The notes under the pieces are model-generated. The model was given only the letters and a program-made list of their open reading frames with translations, was not told the DNA's origin and did not search any database. From contig JAUXCI010000002.1 in the NCBI GenBank assembly GCA_030618945.1, positions 1-28,472 on the forward strand: 28,472 nucleotides of DNA, read 5' to 3'. The DNA comes from Flavobacteriaceae bacterium (GTDB lineage: Bacteria > Bacteroidota > Bacteroidia > Flavobacteriales > Flavobacteriaceae). Below are positions 16,722 to 25,152 of this stretch, one piece after another. Position numbers and translations under genes: made by a program. Position 1 is the stretch's first letter. Each line of letters opens with the position of its first letter.

Positions 16722-16898
16722 ATGACACTATTAAAACTAAAGGGCTTAGCCATTTTAAATAATGATGAACTGATTCAAATATCTGGAGGTGTTGATCCTG
16801 CAAAGGGTTCTTATGCAGCTGGTTATGCCATTGGATCATGGTTCAGGGAAATGTATGATATCTGGTCTTATGGATTAACACATCTAACCGATCGATAA
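16722..16898 (+). CDS. double-glycine leader peptide 3 (bacteriocin-like)
   Basis: A 58-residue precursor starting 1 bp after the stop of the small membrane protein gene. The 23-residue leader is MTLLKLKGLAILNNDELIQI then SGG, closest of the three to the classical LSxxELxxIxGG consensus. The mature 35 residues start VDPAKGSYAAGYAIGSWFRE and end MYDIWSYGLTHLTDR; a GYAIG (GxxxG) segment, several Trp/Tyr, no Cys and net charge near -1 are seen. A strong hairpin (16901-16935) begins 2 bp after the stop, so it is the last gene of the cluster. Confidence 0.8.
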   Translation: MTLLKLKGLAILNNDELIQISGGVDPAKGSYAAGYAIGSWFREMYDIWSYGLTHLTDR

Positions 16899-16900
16899 TT

Positions 16901-16935
16901 TATACCTGCCAGGTTCAATGAACCTGGCAGGTATA
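16901..16935. terminator. perfect 17-bp-arm hairpin between the peptide cluster and tyrS
   Basis: TATACCTGCCAGGTTCA (16901-16917) and its exact reverse complement (16919-16935) are separated by one base. It starts 2 bp after the last peptide gene and ends 3 bp before the tyrS stop codon. Its place between convergent genes makes a bidirectional terminator likely, although neither side carries a strong T-run. Confidence 0.75.
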
Positions 16936-16938
16936 AAA

Positions 16939-18234
16939 TTAAACCACTTTCAACAAAAAGTAATTGCGCTTTCCTCTTTGTAGCAAAACAAATTTATCAG
17001 CAATCAGGTCTTTGGTACTTAAAACGAAATCCTCTTTTACTTTTTCCTTGTTTACAGAAATAGAGTTTTCCTTAAGCGCCCTTCTCGCCTCTCCATTTGA
17101 CTTTAAAAATCCTGATTTTTCATTTAAAGACTCAACTATGTCCAAGCCATTTTCTAAATCAGCTTTGTCAATTTCAGCTTGAGGCACCCCTTCAAAAACG
17201 TCTAGAAATGTTTGCTCATCAAGGGTTTTCAGATCATCTGCAGTAGATCTACCAAATAGAATCTGTGATGCTTTTACAGCATTTTCATAAGCTTCTTCTC
17301 CATGGCACATAATGCTTACCTCTTCAGCTACTTTCTTTTGCAATAATCTTACATGTGGTGCCTCTTTGTGTTCTTTTATAAGGTTTTCTACGGTATCCTG
17401 ATCCAGGAAAGTAAAGATCTTGATGTAATTCTCCGCATCCACATCAGAAGCATTTAACCAGTACTGGTAAAATTTATAGGGAGACGTTCTTTTGGTATCC
17501 AGCCAGATATTTCCCCCTTCTGTTTTTCCGAATTTAGTACCGTCGGCTTTGGTTACTAACGGGCTTGTCAAGGCAAAGGCCTTTCCTTGTACTTTTCTAC
17601 GAATCAGTTCAGTACCTGTGGTAATATTTCCCCACTGATCACTTCCTCCAATCTGAAGTTTACAGTTTTTATGGCTATATAAATGCAAAAAATCATAGCC
17701 CTGAACCAACTGATAGGTGAATTCAGTGAAACTCATTCCTTCTTTTGATTCTGCATTGATTCGGTTTTTGACCGAATCTTTTGCCATCATATAATTTACG
17801 GTAATGTGTTTACCAATGTCTCTGGCGAATTCCAAAAAACTAAGTTCTTTCATCCAGTCATAATTATTAACCATTTCGGCTGCATTATCCAAATCTCCCG
17901 AAAAGTCAATAAATCTTTCTAATGTTTTCTTAACTCCTTTGATATTCTTGTCAAGCGTATATTCATCAAGCAAGTTGCGTTCATTTGATTTTCCAGAAGG
18001 ATCACCAATCATTCCCGTGGCTCCACCCACTAAGGCAATGGGCTTATGTCCTGATTTTTGAAAATGCATTAATAAAATGATCTGCACTAAACTACCTATG
18101 TGTAGTGAGTCTGCAGTTGGATCAAAACCAATATAGGCTGTAGTAGCTTCCTTTTGCAACTGTTCTTCAGTTCCTGGCATAATATTGTGCAGGAGTCCTC
18201 TCCAGCGCAACTCTTCAACAAAGTTCTTCGTCAT
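16939..18234 (-). CDS. tyrS: tyrosyl-tRNA synthetase
   Basis: A 431-residue class I aminoacyl-tRNA synthetase charging tRNA-Tyr. The HIGH-type motif is LHIGS in [13 protein letters not shown], the tyrosine pocket has [11 protein letters not shown] and [13 protein letters not shown], and the KMSKS loop is the bacterial TyrS variant KFGKT. The C-terminal S4 RNA-binding domain includes [19 protein letters not shown] and SVNKEKV. The frame continues to a TTG at 18240, but ATG 18234 ([13 protein letters not shown]) is the normal start. A TTG-N21-TATATTTG promoter lies 16 bp before it. It is convergent with the peptide-export cluster. Confidence 0.97.
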   Translation of the reverse strand: MTKNFVEELRWRGLLHNIMPGTEEQLQKEATTAYIGFDPTADSLHIGSLVQIILLMHFQKSGHKPIALVGGATGMIGDPSGKSNERNLLDEYTLDKNIKGVKKTLERFIDFSGDLDNAAEMVNNYDWMKELSFLEFARDIGKHITVNYMMAKDSVKNRINAESKEGMSFTEFTYQLVQGYDFLHLYSHKNCKLQIGGSDQWGNITTGTELIRRKVQGKAFALTSPLVTKADGTKFGKTEGGNIWLDTKRTSPYKFYQYWLNASDVDAENYIKIFTFLDQDTVENLIKEHKEAPHVRLLQKKVAEEVSIMCHGEEAYENAVKASQILFGRSTADDLKTLDEQTFLDVFEGVPQAEIDKADLENGLDIVESLNEKSGFLKSNGEARRALKENSISVNKEKVKEDFVLSTKDLIADKFVLLQRGKRNYFLLKVV

Positions 18235-18250
18235 TCTCAAAAAATTTCAG

Positions 18251-18282
18251 CAAATATAAAAATTTAGGATTTATGCGTACAA
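18251..18282 (-). promoter_or_regulatory. promoter of tyrS
   Basis: On the minus strand, TTG (18280-18282), a 21-bp spacer and TATATTTG (18251-18258) match the Bacteroidota -33/-7 pattern. The -7 box ends 16 bp before the tyrS start codon. It is the most complete promoter match in the window. Confidence 0.65.
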
Positions 18283-18357
18283 TATATCTCACTTAATTAC
18301 CCGAATTTAAGCGATATTGGGGCTAAAGAATACATTCCAATTGCTTATTTTCGTAAC

Positions 18358-19371
18358 ATGATTTTAGTAACCGGCGGTACTGGATTGGTGGGGTCTCACC
18401 TTTTATATCATCTAGTTTTAGATAATGATAGGGTTAGGGCTATTCATATGAGAAGCAGTGATTTGAATGCCGTCAAAAGAGTTTTTAGTTACTACAGTGA
18501 ACAATCGGAGGCGCTTTTTAATAAAATTAGATGGGTAGAAGCTGATCTTAACGATGTTCCCGCATTGGAACTTGCGTTCAAAGATACTACACAGGTATAT
18601 CATTGTGCCGCTATGATTTCATTTGTCCCTTCCGGTTATCAAAAAATGAGACGGGTCAATATTGAGGGAACTACGAATATTGTTAACTTATGTATTTCCA
18701 ACCACATAGAGAAACTCTGTTTTGTTAGTTCAGTTGCTGCCATCGAAAACGATAGTGAAGGTATACTGATGGACGAATCAGATAACTGGAATAATTCCAG
18801 CGACAAAAGTGGATACGCCATTACCAAATATGGCGCCGAAATGGAGGTTTGGCGGGCTTCTCAGGAAGGTATTGACATTGTAATTGTAAACCCAGGAGTC
18901 ATTCTAGGTCCTGGATTCTGGCATAAAGGATCAGGGAAGATGTTCAGCCGTGTAAACAAAGGTTTAAAATTTTACACCGAAGGAATCACTGGGTTTGTAG
19001 GTGTTGAGGATGTTGTTCGTGCCATGATACTTTTAATGCAGTCAGAAATATCCAACCAAAGATTTATCCTGGTGTCAGAGAATCTCTCATTTAAAAAAAT
19101 ATTTTCCTTAATCTCTGATTCCTTACACAAGGAAAAAGCAAAAATCAGGATTAACAAATTTATGATTCAACTAGTTTGGCGAATTGAATACCTACGCGGA
19201 AAAATAACATTATCGGAACCTTTTCTAACTAAATATTCGGCAAGATCTTCAGTGTCAAATCATCCCTACACCTCAAAAAAAATACTAAATGGATTGGAAG
19301 GGTTTGAATTTGAAGATATTAAAAGCTGTGTGTATAAAACAGCAAGTCACTTTGAAAAGAAATTGACCTAG
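18358..19371 (+). CDS. NAD(P)-dependent epimerase/dehydratase family protein (extended SDR)
   Basis: A 337-residue extended short-chain dehydrogenase. The nucleotide-binding TGGTGLVGSHL lies at 5-15. The catalytic Ser is at 124-125 (FVSSVAAIE) and Tyr153/Lys157 form the YxxxK motif (YAITK). The mid-region NPGVILGPGFW is typical of the dihydroflavonol-4-reductase-like branch. The substrate is unknown; the C-terminal substrate domain has no assignable features. It is divergent from tyrS and convergent with the DUF4296 gene, an arrangement that, as I recall, is common in flavobacteria, so it is probably a core gene. Confidence 0.9.
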   Translation: MILVTGGTGLVGSHLLYHLVLDNDRVRAIHMRSSDLNAVKRVFSYYSEQSEALFNKIRWVEADLNDVPALELAFKDTTQVYHCAAMISFVPSGYQKMRRVNIEGTTNIVNLCISNHIEKLCFVSSVAAIENDSEGILMDESDNWNNSSDKSGYAITKYGAEMEVWRASQEGIDIVIVNPGVILGPGFWHKGSGKMFSRVNKGLKFYTEGITGFVGVEDVVRAMILLMQSEISNQRFILVSENLSFKKIFSLISDSLHKEKAKIRINKFMIQLVWRIEYLRGKITLSEPFLTKYSARSSVSNHPYTSKKILNGLEGFEFEDIKSCVYKTASHFEKKLT

Positions 19372-19420
19372 AATTGATAAAAGCATTTCCTTATTAGCCA
19401 ATAGAAGTGGCATTCATTAT

Positions 19421-19828
19421 TTAATTCTCTATTTCTCCTTGCATTCTTTTATAATAATCCGGTGTCTTATTCTCCCGCGCCAAACTGTCTGTAGCATCAT
19501 AAAGTGAATCTTGTAGTTTTTTCAATCTCTTTTGCACTGCTTCAAATATTTCCTCATATTCGTCAATACTTGATGTATAATAGAGATTGTTAATCGAAAA
19601 TTCAGTGCTGTCAATGTCATATTTCTTATAGATAAGTGACATATAATTTCTGTTTTTTTCTAATTTTAAATTGGATAAATTAGATGTTGCCGCGGCAATA
19701 TGCATGTCAAAAAGCAAATTCGCCATTTGTGTTTTAGAAAGAAGATTTTCAGGCTTCTGATAATTTACCTTTGACTCACAGGCAATGAGCACAAAAAAAA
19801 CACATAAAGACGCTATTATCTTTCTCAT
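19421..19828 (-). CDS. DUF4296 lipoprotein
   Basis: A 135-residue lipoprotein with signal peptide MRKIIASLCVFFVLIAC (lipid Cys17). The conserved block LLSKTQMANLLFDMHIAAA is diagnostic of DUF4296; the remainder is a helical, charged segment (YEEIFEAVQKRLKKLQDSL). Function is unknown. Its ATG overlaps the dihydroorotase stop by 4 bp, so the two are translationally coupled. This association with dihydroorotase is, as I recall, widespread in flavobacteria, but no biochemical link is known. Confidence 0.88.
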   Translation of the reverse strand: MRKIIASLCVFFVLIACESKVNYQKPENLLSKTQMANLLFDMHIAAATSNLSNLKLEKNRNYMSLIYKKYDIDSTEFSINNLYYTSSIDEYEEIFEAVQKRLKKLQDSLYDATDSLARENKTPDYYKRMQGEIEN

Positions 19829-21165
19829 CTTTCAAATTTTAACCTTTGTCCTTTTATCGATTTATTAAAAACACCATTATCATATATCAGACTTCCGTTT
19901 ATAAAAGTGTGTGTTATACTCGACCCAAAAGTTGTACCCTCAAAAGGAGACCATCCACATTTATATAAAATGTTTTCTTTTGAAACAATTTGTGGCGCAT
20001 TAGTATCAACTATCACAATATCAGCATTATAACCAACTTTTATAAAACCTCTTTTGCTTATTTTAAAAAGCTTCGCAGGGTTATGACACATTTTTTCAAC
20101 CATTTTTTCAATACTGATCTTGCCTTCCTTAACGGCTTCCATCATAGCCACAAGTCCATGTTGAACAAGCGGGCCCCCACTTGGAGCCTTGGTATATACC
20201 TGTTTTTTCTCTTCCAGGGTATGAGGTGCGTGATCAGTGGCAATCACGTCAATCCTATCGTCAAGTAAAGCTTCCCAAAGACCATTTTTGTCATTTTCAG
20301 ATTTAACTGCAGGGTTCCATTTGATTAAAGTTCCTTTATTATCATAGTCGCGGTCATCAAACCATAAATGATGCACGCAAACTTCAGCCGTAATTTGTTT
20401 TTCTTCAAGCGGTATTTTATTGGTAAAGAGATTTGTTTCCTTAGCCGTTGACAAATGAAAAACATGTAGCCTTGCACCTGTTCTTTTGGCTAATTTAATC
20501 GCTTTTGAAGAGGATATATAGCATGCATCCACACTTCTGATCACAGGATGTAATTTGATGGGTATATCCTCGCCATAAATGCTTTTTTGCTTGTCTAAAT
20601 TATTTTTTATGGTCGTCTCGTCTTCACAGTGTACAGCAATTAGGAGATTTGTTGAAGAAAATATTTTTTCGAGAACCTCTTCATTATCTACAAGCATATT
20701 TCCCGTTGATGAGCCTAAAAACAGCTTAATGGCAGCTACATTTTTTGCATCTGTCTTTAAGAGCTCTTCCAAATTATCATTGGTTCCCCCAAACATAAAA
20801 GAATAGTTAGCAAATGATTCTTTTGCCGCTATTTTGAATTTATCCTCAAGTAATTTCTGGGTAGTGGCTTGTGGAACTGTATTTGGCATTTCAATAAAGG
20901 AAGTGATTCCACCAGCTACGGCTGCCTTTGATTCTGTGGCAATAGTAGCTTTGTGTGTTAATCCAGGTTCACGAAAATGCACCTGGTCATCAATCACTCC
21001 TGGTATTAAAATTTTGTTTTTTGCGTCAATAATGGTCGTATTGAGCGGGTATTTATCAATTTTTTCACTAATTTGCTTTATTAATGAACCTTCAATCAGC
21101 ACATCGAGTTTTTCTGATTTTCCTTCGTTGACAACGGTAGCGTTTTTTATTAATGTAGATTTCAT
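19825..21165 (-). CDS. pyrC: dihydroorotase
   Basis: A 446-residue amidohydrolase, annotated in Bacteroidota as dihydroorotase, which cyclises carbamoyl-aspartate in pyrimidine synthesis. Metal-site features are DDQVHFREPG (60-69), the carbamylated-lysine candidate Lys147 in AAIKLFLGSSTG, His in AVHCEDE, His in VFHLSTAKE and the Asp of VIATDHAPHT. The first His of the usual HxH motif is Gln61 (QVH); I recall the same in other Bacteroidota dihydroorotases, so it is likely a lineage trait rather than damage. ATG 21165 (MKSTLIKNATVV) was chosen over GTG 21174, which lies nearer the upstream gene's stop. It is the middle gene of a three-gene minus-strand operon. Confidence 0.88.
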   Translation of the reverse strand: MKSTLIKNATVVNEGKSEKLDVLIEGSLIKQISEKIDKYPLNTTIIDAKNKILIPGVIDDQVHFREPGLTHKATIATESKAAVAGGITSFIEMPNTVPQATTQKLLEDKFKIAAKESFANYSFMFGGTNDNLEELLKTDAKNVAAIKLFLGSSTGNMLVDNEEVLEKIFSSTNLLIAVHCEDETTIKNNLDKQKSIYGEDIPIKLHPVIRSVDACYISSSKAIKLAKRTGARLHVFHLSTAKETNLFTNKIPLEEKQITAEVCVHHLWFDDRDYDNKGTLIKWNPAVKSENDKNGLWEALLDDRIDVIATDHAPHTLEEKKQVYTKAPSGGPLVQHGLVAMMEAVKEGKISIEKMVEKMCHNPAKLFKISKRGFIKVGYNADIVIVDTNAPQIVSKENILYKCGWSPFEGTTFGSSITHTFINGSLIYDNGVFNKSIKGQRLKFER

Positions 21166-21182
21166 GATGCTCACTATGTTTT

Positions 21183-21908
21183 TTAAGATGCTTTTGGCAA
21201 ACCTGATAAACGCATTTTAATAATTCCAAAAATGGCTTCAGTAATTATCGTCTTACTCATTTTAGATTCACCAAGGGTTCTGTCAGTGAAGATTACAGAA
21301 ACCTCCTGCACATTGAATCCGTGTTTCCATGCCTTAAATTTCATTTCAATCTGAAAGGCGTATCCAATAAATTTAATTTTATCTAATTGTATGGTTTCCA
21401 GCACTTTTCTATTATAACATACAAATCCGGCGGTAGTATCATGAAATGGCATTCCTGTTACGAATTGTACATATTTCGAGGCAAAATAAGATAATAAAAC
21501 TCTTTTCATCGGCCAGTTAACCACATTTACTCCTTGGGAGTATCGAGAACCAATTGATAAATCAGCCCCATCACTAACACATTTATCATATAATCTTTCC
21601 AAATCAGCAGGATTATGAGAAAAATCCGCATCCATCTCAATAATATATTCATACTTTCTCTTCAAGGCCCATTTGAACCCGTGAATATATGCCCTTCCTA
21701 ATCCATCTTTTTTGTTTCTTACTTCTAAATACAGCCTGTCAGGATACTCTTTTTGCAGATCCTTTACTATGGTTGATGTACCATCAGGAGAACTGTCGTC
21801 GACAATTAAAATATCAAAAGCTTTTTTTTGAGAAAAAGTAGCTCTTACGATTATTTCAATAGTCTCTTTTTCGTTATATGTAGGTATAATTACAAGCGAG
21901 TCCTGCAT
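21183..21908 (-). CDS. polyprenol monophosphomannose synthase (Dpm1-type GT2)
   Basis: A 241-residue GT-A glycosyltransferase. It has the nucleotide-sugar site IPTYNEKETIEII, the VDDSSPDGT motif, the metal DxD in EMDADFSHNP, and the family blocks GSRYSQGVNVVNWP and HDTTAGFVCYNR. It transfers mannose (or glucose) from a nucleotide sugar to a polyprenyl phosphate. No membrane helix follows, so it is the soluble or peripheral form. It heads the operon with dihydroorotase (17 bp to its ATG) and is divergent from a GT39-like gene that could use its lipid-linked product: the pair may perform O-mannosylation, as known for flavobacterial protein glycosylation. Confidence 0.9.
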   Translation of the reverse strand: MQDSLVIIPTYNEKETIEIIVRATFSQKKAFDILIVDDSSPDGTSTIVKDLQKEYPDRLYLEVRNKKDGLGRAYIHGFKWALKRKYEYIIEMDADFSHNPADLERLYDKCVSDGADLSIGSRYSQGVNVVNWPMKRVLLSYFASKYVQFVTGMPFHDTTAGFVCYNRKVLETIQLDKIKFIGYAFQIEMKFKAWKHGFNVQEVSVIFTDRTLGESKMSKTIITEAIFGIIKMRLSGLPKAS

Positions 21909-21927
21909 AATAGTTGTTTTGAATAGG

Positions 21928-21957
21928 CAAAGGTAAAATAAATAATTGCTAATTTTG
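21928..21957. promoter_or_regulatory. divergent -7 boxes between Dpm1-type and GT39-type genes
   Basis: Minus-strand TACCTTTG (21928-21935) and plus-strand TAATTTTG (21950-21957) both match TAnnTTTG. They sit 19 and 17 bp from the respective start codons (21908 and 21975). No good -33 was found for either. Confidence 0.5.
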
Positions 21958-21974
21958 TCCTAAGAAACCTCTTA

Positions 21975-23663
21975 ATGAAAATATTTAAAAACCCAAATTA
22001 CCAGTTTATTTTCTTTCTATTCTTATTCTTTGTAATCAATGTGATACAGGGTAGTTATACCGCCTTGCTCGAAGATGAAGCATATTATTGGTTTTGGTCG
22101 CAAGACATGGCTTTTGGATACTTTGATCACCCCCCAATGGTTGCTTTATGGATAAAACTCAGCAGCTTTTTTTTTAATGGAGAATTTGGCCTTCGTTTTA
22201 TGAGTGCCTTAAGTTTTAGTGTATTGCTCTGGGTGATATGGTTAATGATAGATTTTAAGGATAAACAACAGCACGTTATTTTATTTTATTTACTCATCGT
22301 TTCAATGGCCATGATACAGATTTATGGCTTTATCATTACCCCTGACACGCCTTTGGTCCTTTTTACTGCTTTGTTTTTACTCGCTTATAAAAGGTTTCTC
22401 CAGGAAGAAAATTTTCTCAATGTTGTTTTCCTTGGTGCGGCAATGGCAGGCATGTTGTATAGCAAATATCACGGTATTCTGGTTATTGGGTTTGTCGTAA
22501 TGTCAAATTGGACCTTGTTTAAAAGTAAAAATTTTTGGATGGCAGCTACGTTTGGATTTCTCCTTTTTATTCCTCATTTAACCTGGCAATTTGAAAATGA
22601 TTTCCCTTCATTTCTGTATCATTTAAAAGAGAGGGGTAGACAACCCTATACTATAGTTAATTCCCTTTTACACGTAGTAAACATGATGGCCGTAGTGGGG
22701 ATCACTTTTCCGTTAATTTATACCGCCTTTTTTAAACATAAAACGACCAATAAGTTTGAACTTTCCCTAAAGTATCTAGTCTATGGTTTTTTTGTTTTTT
22801 TCTTGATTTCTTCATTTAAATCACCCCCTCAAGCACAATGGGTGGTTATCATTCTAATTCCTTTGATCCTACTCACCTTTCCCTATTTTGCAAAAAATCA
22901 AAAAGCCAGAAAATGGTTGACTATTTTGGGTTGTATTCAATTGGTGATTATTTTATCCGTGAGAGTTTTTCTAGCCTCTCCTTCAATTTCTCCTATAGTA
23001 CTTGAGACTCATTTAGCACAAGAATGGGTTCCTGAATTAAAAAAGAATACGGAATCAAAACCAATTGTTTTTGTGAATTCTTATAGGCATGCGTCTCTAT
23101 ATTCCTTCTATACAGGAATAAAAACCCACTCTTACAGCGTATTGAAAGGACGAAAGAGTCAGTATAATTTAAATGATTACGAGGCAAAAATACAAGGAGA
23201 AAATGTATATAGTGCCAGCACTTTTATTAAAGATCCACCCGAGTTAGCAAAAAAAAATAATTCAGCTTTATATGGAAAGCCCATTTCAAATTACAACACT
23301 TTTGAAAAAGTCAAGTGTATAATCGATCTGGACATGCTGCTGATTAAGAAAGAAAAATACGATTTTCAATTTAGATTTATAAATACCTATGCTAAAAATA
23401 TTACTTTTGGACAAGTAAGGTTCGTTGGTGTTTTTCAAGGGTATAGAAACAAAATAATAGCAACAGTTCCATTGGAGGTACAAGCTCCTATTTCTCTCGA
23501 TGCTAAACAGGAAATAGTACTAACTGCTTCTTTTGATGTCCCTGATTTAAATTCTCCTGATGAACTATCTTTTAGGGTCGCTCTTGAATTTTATGACCTT
23601 TTAGAGGGGTTTCAAGGTAATAAAGTGCCGGTAACATTTGATTATGTCACAAATAATAATTGA
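21975..23663 (+). CDS. GT39-family membrane glycosyltransferase
   Basis: A 562-residue polytopic membrane protein with about ten helices in its first 330 residues and a soluble C-terminal domain. The first periplasmic loop LLEDEAYYWFWSQDMAFGYFDHPP carries the DEAYYW and DHPP motifs of the ArnT/PMT (GT39, dolichyl-phosphate-mannose-protein mannosyltransferase) superfamily, whose acidic residue is catalytic. It probably transfers a sugar from a polyprenyl phosphate to protein or lipid at the periplasmic face. The divergent gene makes polyprenyl-phosphate mannose, which fits as donor. It may be the first gene of an operon with DUF4271 and hemD (9 and 11 bp spacings). Confidence 0.88.
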   Translation: MKIFKNPNYQFIFFLFLFFVINVIQGSYTALLEDEAYYWFWSQDMAFGYFDHPPMVALWIKLSSFFFNGEFGLRFMSALSFSVLLWVIWLMIDFKDKQQHVILFYLLIVSMAMIQIYGFIITPDTPLVLFTALFLLAYKRFLQEENFLNVVFLGAAMAGMLYSKYHGILVIGFVVMSNWTLFKSKNFWMAATFGFLLFIPHLTWQFENDFPSFLYHLKERGRQPYTIVNSLLHVVNMMAVVGITFPLIYTAFFKHKTTNKFELSLKYLVYGFFVFFLISSFKSPPQAQWVVIILIPLILLTFPYFAKNQKARKWLTILGCIQLVIILSVRVFLASPSISPIVLETHLAQEWVPELKKNTESKPIVFVNSYRHASLYSFYTGIKTHSYSVLKGRKSQYNLNDYEAKIQGENVYSASTFIKDPPELAKKNNSALYGKPISNYNTFEKVKCIIDLDMLLIKKEKYDFQFRFINTYAKNITFGQVRFVGVFQGYRNKIIATVPLEVQAPISLDAKQEIVLTASFDVPDLNSPDELSFRVALEFYDLLEGFQGNKVPVTFDYVTNNN

Positions 23664-23672
23664 TTTTTAAAT

Positions 23673-24335
23673 ATGTTTGAAGGATTAGAACTTGTATCAT
23701 CCACCAGTGATTGGCTTACTGTGTTCTTTCTCGCTGATTTGATCCTTATCGCTATACTCCAGTTTAATTTTACAGAAAGATTTAATAAGTTATTTTCGCT
23801 TGTTTATTCTGATAAATACTACACTGATTATTTAAAAACCAGACCATTAAATTTCAACTGGTTTCATTTTATATTCTTTTTCATCATTGTTTTTAACATT
23901 TCAATTTACGTTTATTTTGGCTTTGAAGCCCTTTCACCAACATCAATTGACCATCAATTATTTTTCTTTTTACAAATATTGTTTTTTACAATTATATACT
24001 TTTTGATTCGATATTTTATCGGATATATACTGGGGATTATCTTCGATATAGAAGAGGTTCAAAATTATTTTACATTTCTAAAAATGAGCAATTTAGCTCT
24101 GATATTCATAATTACTCTTCCCTTGCTAATCCTTACAAATTACAGTGTTGGTATTTATCATAAGTTTATGATAAGTTTTAGCATGCTTGCTTTACTGGCA
24201 GCAGGTATATTTCGTTACTTTGCATTGATAAAAAACGAAAAATTAAGTTTTGATAATTTGTTATATTTATTTTTGTACCTTTGCGCCCTTGAATTAGCCC
24301 CTTTTATAGTTGTTTATAAACTGTTTGTTGAATAA
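23673..24335 (+). CDS. DUF4271 membrane protein
   Basis: A 220-residue integral membrane protein with about six helices (near 15-31, 63-82, 95-118, 142-165, 170-190 and 195-215). The start SDWLTVFFLADLILIAI, and the conserved YTDYLKTRPLNFNWFH, identify DUF4271. It lies 9 bp after the GT39 gene and 11 bp before hemD. The family is found beside uroporphyrinogen-III synthase genes in Bacteroidota, as I recall; its function is unknown. Confidence 0.85.
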   Translation: MFEGLELVSSTSDWLTVFFLADLILIAILQFNFTERFNKLFSLVYSDKYYTDYLKTRPLNFNWFHFIFFFIIVFNISIYVYFGFEALSPTSIDHQLFFFLQILFFTIIYFLIRYFIGYILGIIFDIEEVQNYFTFLKMSNLALIFIITLPLLILTNYSVGIYHKFMISFSMLALLAAGIFRYFALIKNEKLSFDNLLYLFLYLCALELAPFIVVYKLFVE

Positions 24336-24346
24336 AACAAAATTAT

Positions 24347-25090
24347 ATGAAAGTAAAAACTATACTCGTCTCACAACCTGCTCCAAAAGCCGAACAATCA
24401 CCCTACTTCGATCTAATGGATAAACAAAAAGTGAAAATCAGTTTTCGCTCATTTATTCATGTTGAAAGAGAGCCTTCAAGAGAAGTGAGAAATCAAAAAA
24501 TTGATTTTCTGAATTATACTGCTGTAATTTTTACAAGCAGACATGCTATTGATCATTATTTTAGATTGGCAGAAGAAATGAGGGTTACAATTCCTGATGA
24601 TATGAAATATTTTTGTTTATCAGAAGCTGTCGCTTTTTACCTTCAAAAATATGTCGTTTACAGAAAACGTAAAATTTATGTAGGAAAGAATACTTTTGAA
24701 AATCTGCTTCCATTGATTAAAAAGCACAAAGCAGAAAAATATATATTACCATGCTCTGATCAAGTTAAAAAATCTATGATTGATTTAATGGATGGTCTTC
24801 AAATAGAATGGAAAAGGGCCATTCTATTCAGAACTGTGATAAGTGATCTTTCTGATCTTCAAAATGTTTTTTATGATATCTTGGTGTTTTTTAGTCCAAG
24901 CGGAATAAAATCTTTATTTGAAAACTTCCCTAAGTTCGAACAAAACGATACAAGAATAGCAGTATTTGGGAATTCTACAGTTAAAGCAGCTGAAAAAGCT
25001 GGTTTGAAAATTGATATAGCGGCTCCATCTAAAGAGACACCTTCAATGACGATGGCATTAGAAAAATATATTAAGGAGGCTAACAAATAA
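24347..25090 (+). CDS. hemD: uroporphyrinogen-III synthase
   Basis: A 247-residue enzyme that cyclises hydroxymethylbilane to uroporphyrinogen III in heme synthesis. The two-domain fold shows in VIFTSRHAIDHYFRL (first domain), YILPCSDQVKKSMIDLM, and VFFSPSGIKSLFENFP with IAVFGNSTVKAAEKAGL (second domain), all typical of the HemD family. The N-terminal TILVSQPAPK is standard. It ends with TPSMTMALEKYIKEANK before a bidirectional terminator shared with recA. It fits the heme need of the two sdh complexes, though no regulation is seen. Confidence 0.9.
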   Translation: MKVKTILVSQPAPKAEQSPYFDLMDKQKVKISFRSFIHVEREPSREVRNQKIDFLNYTAVIFTSRHAIDHYFRLAEEMRVTIPDDMKYFCLSEAVAFYLQKYVVYRKRKIYVGKNTFENLLPLIKKHKAEKYILPCSDQVKKSMIDLMDGLQIEWKRAILFRTVISDLSDLQNVFYDILVFFSPSGIKSLFENFPKFEQNDTRIAVFGNSTVKAAEKAGLKIDIAAPSKETPSMTMALEKYIKEANK

Positions 25091-25103
25091 TCTTCTTGCA
25101 AAA

Positions 25104-25139
25104 CATAAAAAAAGCGCCTATCATGGCGCTTTTTTTATG
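25104..25139. terminator. bidirectional rho-independent terminator between hemD and recA
   Basis: Perfect 15-bp arms, CATAAAAAAAGCGCC (25104-25118) and GGCGCTTTTTTTATG (25125-25139), with a TATCAT loop. The GC-rich core is flanked by an A-run on one side and a T-run on the other, which serves both converging genes. Confidence 0.93.
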
Positions 25140-25152
25140 TCTAAATTATTCT

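Noticed and set aside
19990..21220. Long plus-strand frames antisense to dihydroorotase
   Set aside because: Their translations show no domain logic and the minus-strand gene explains the region fully.
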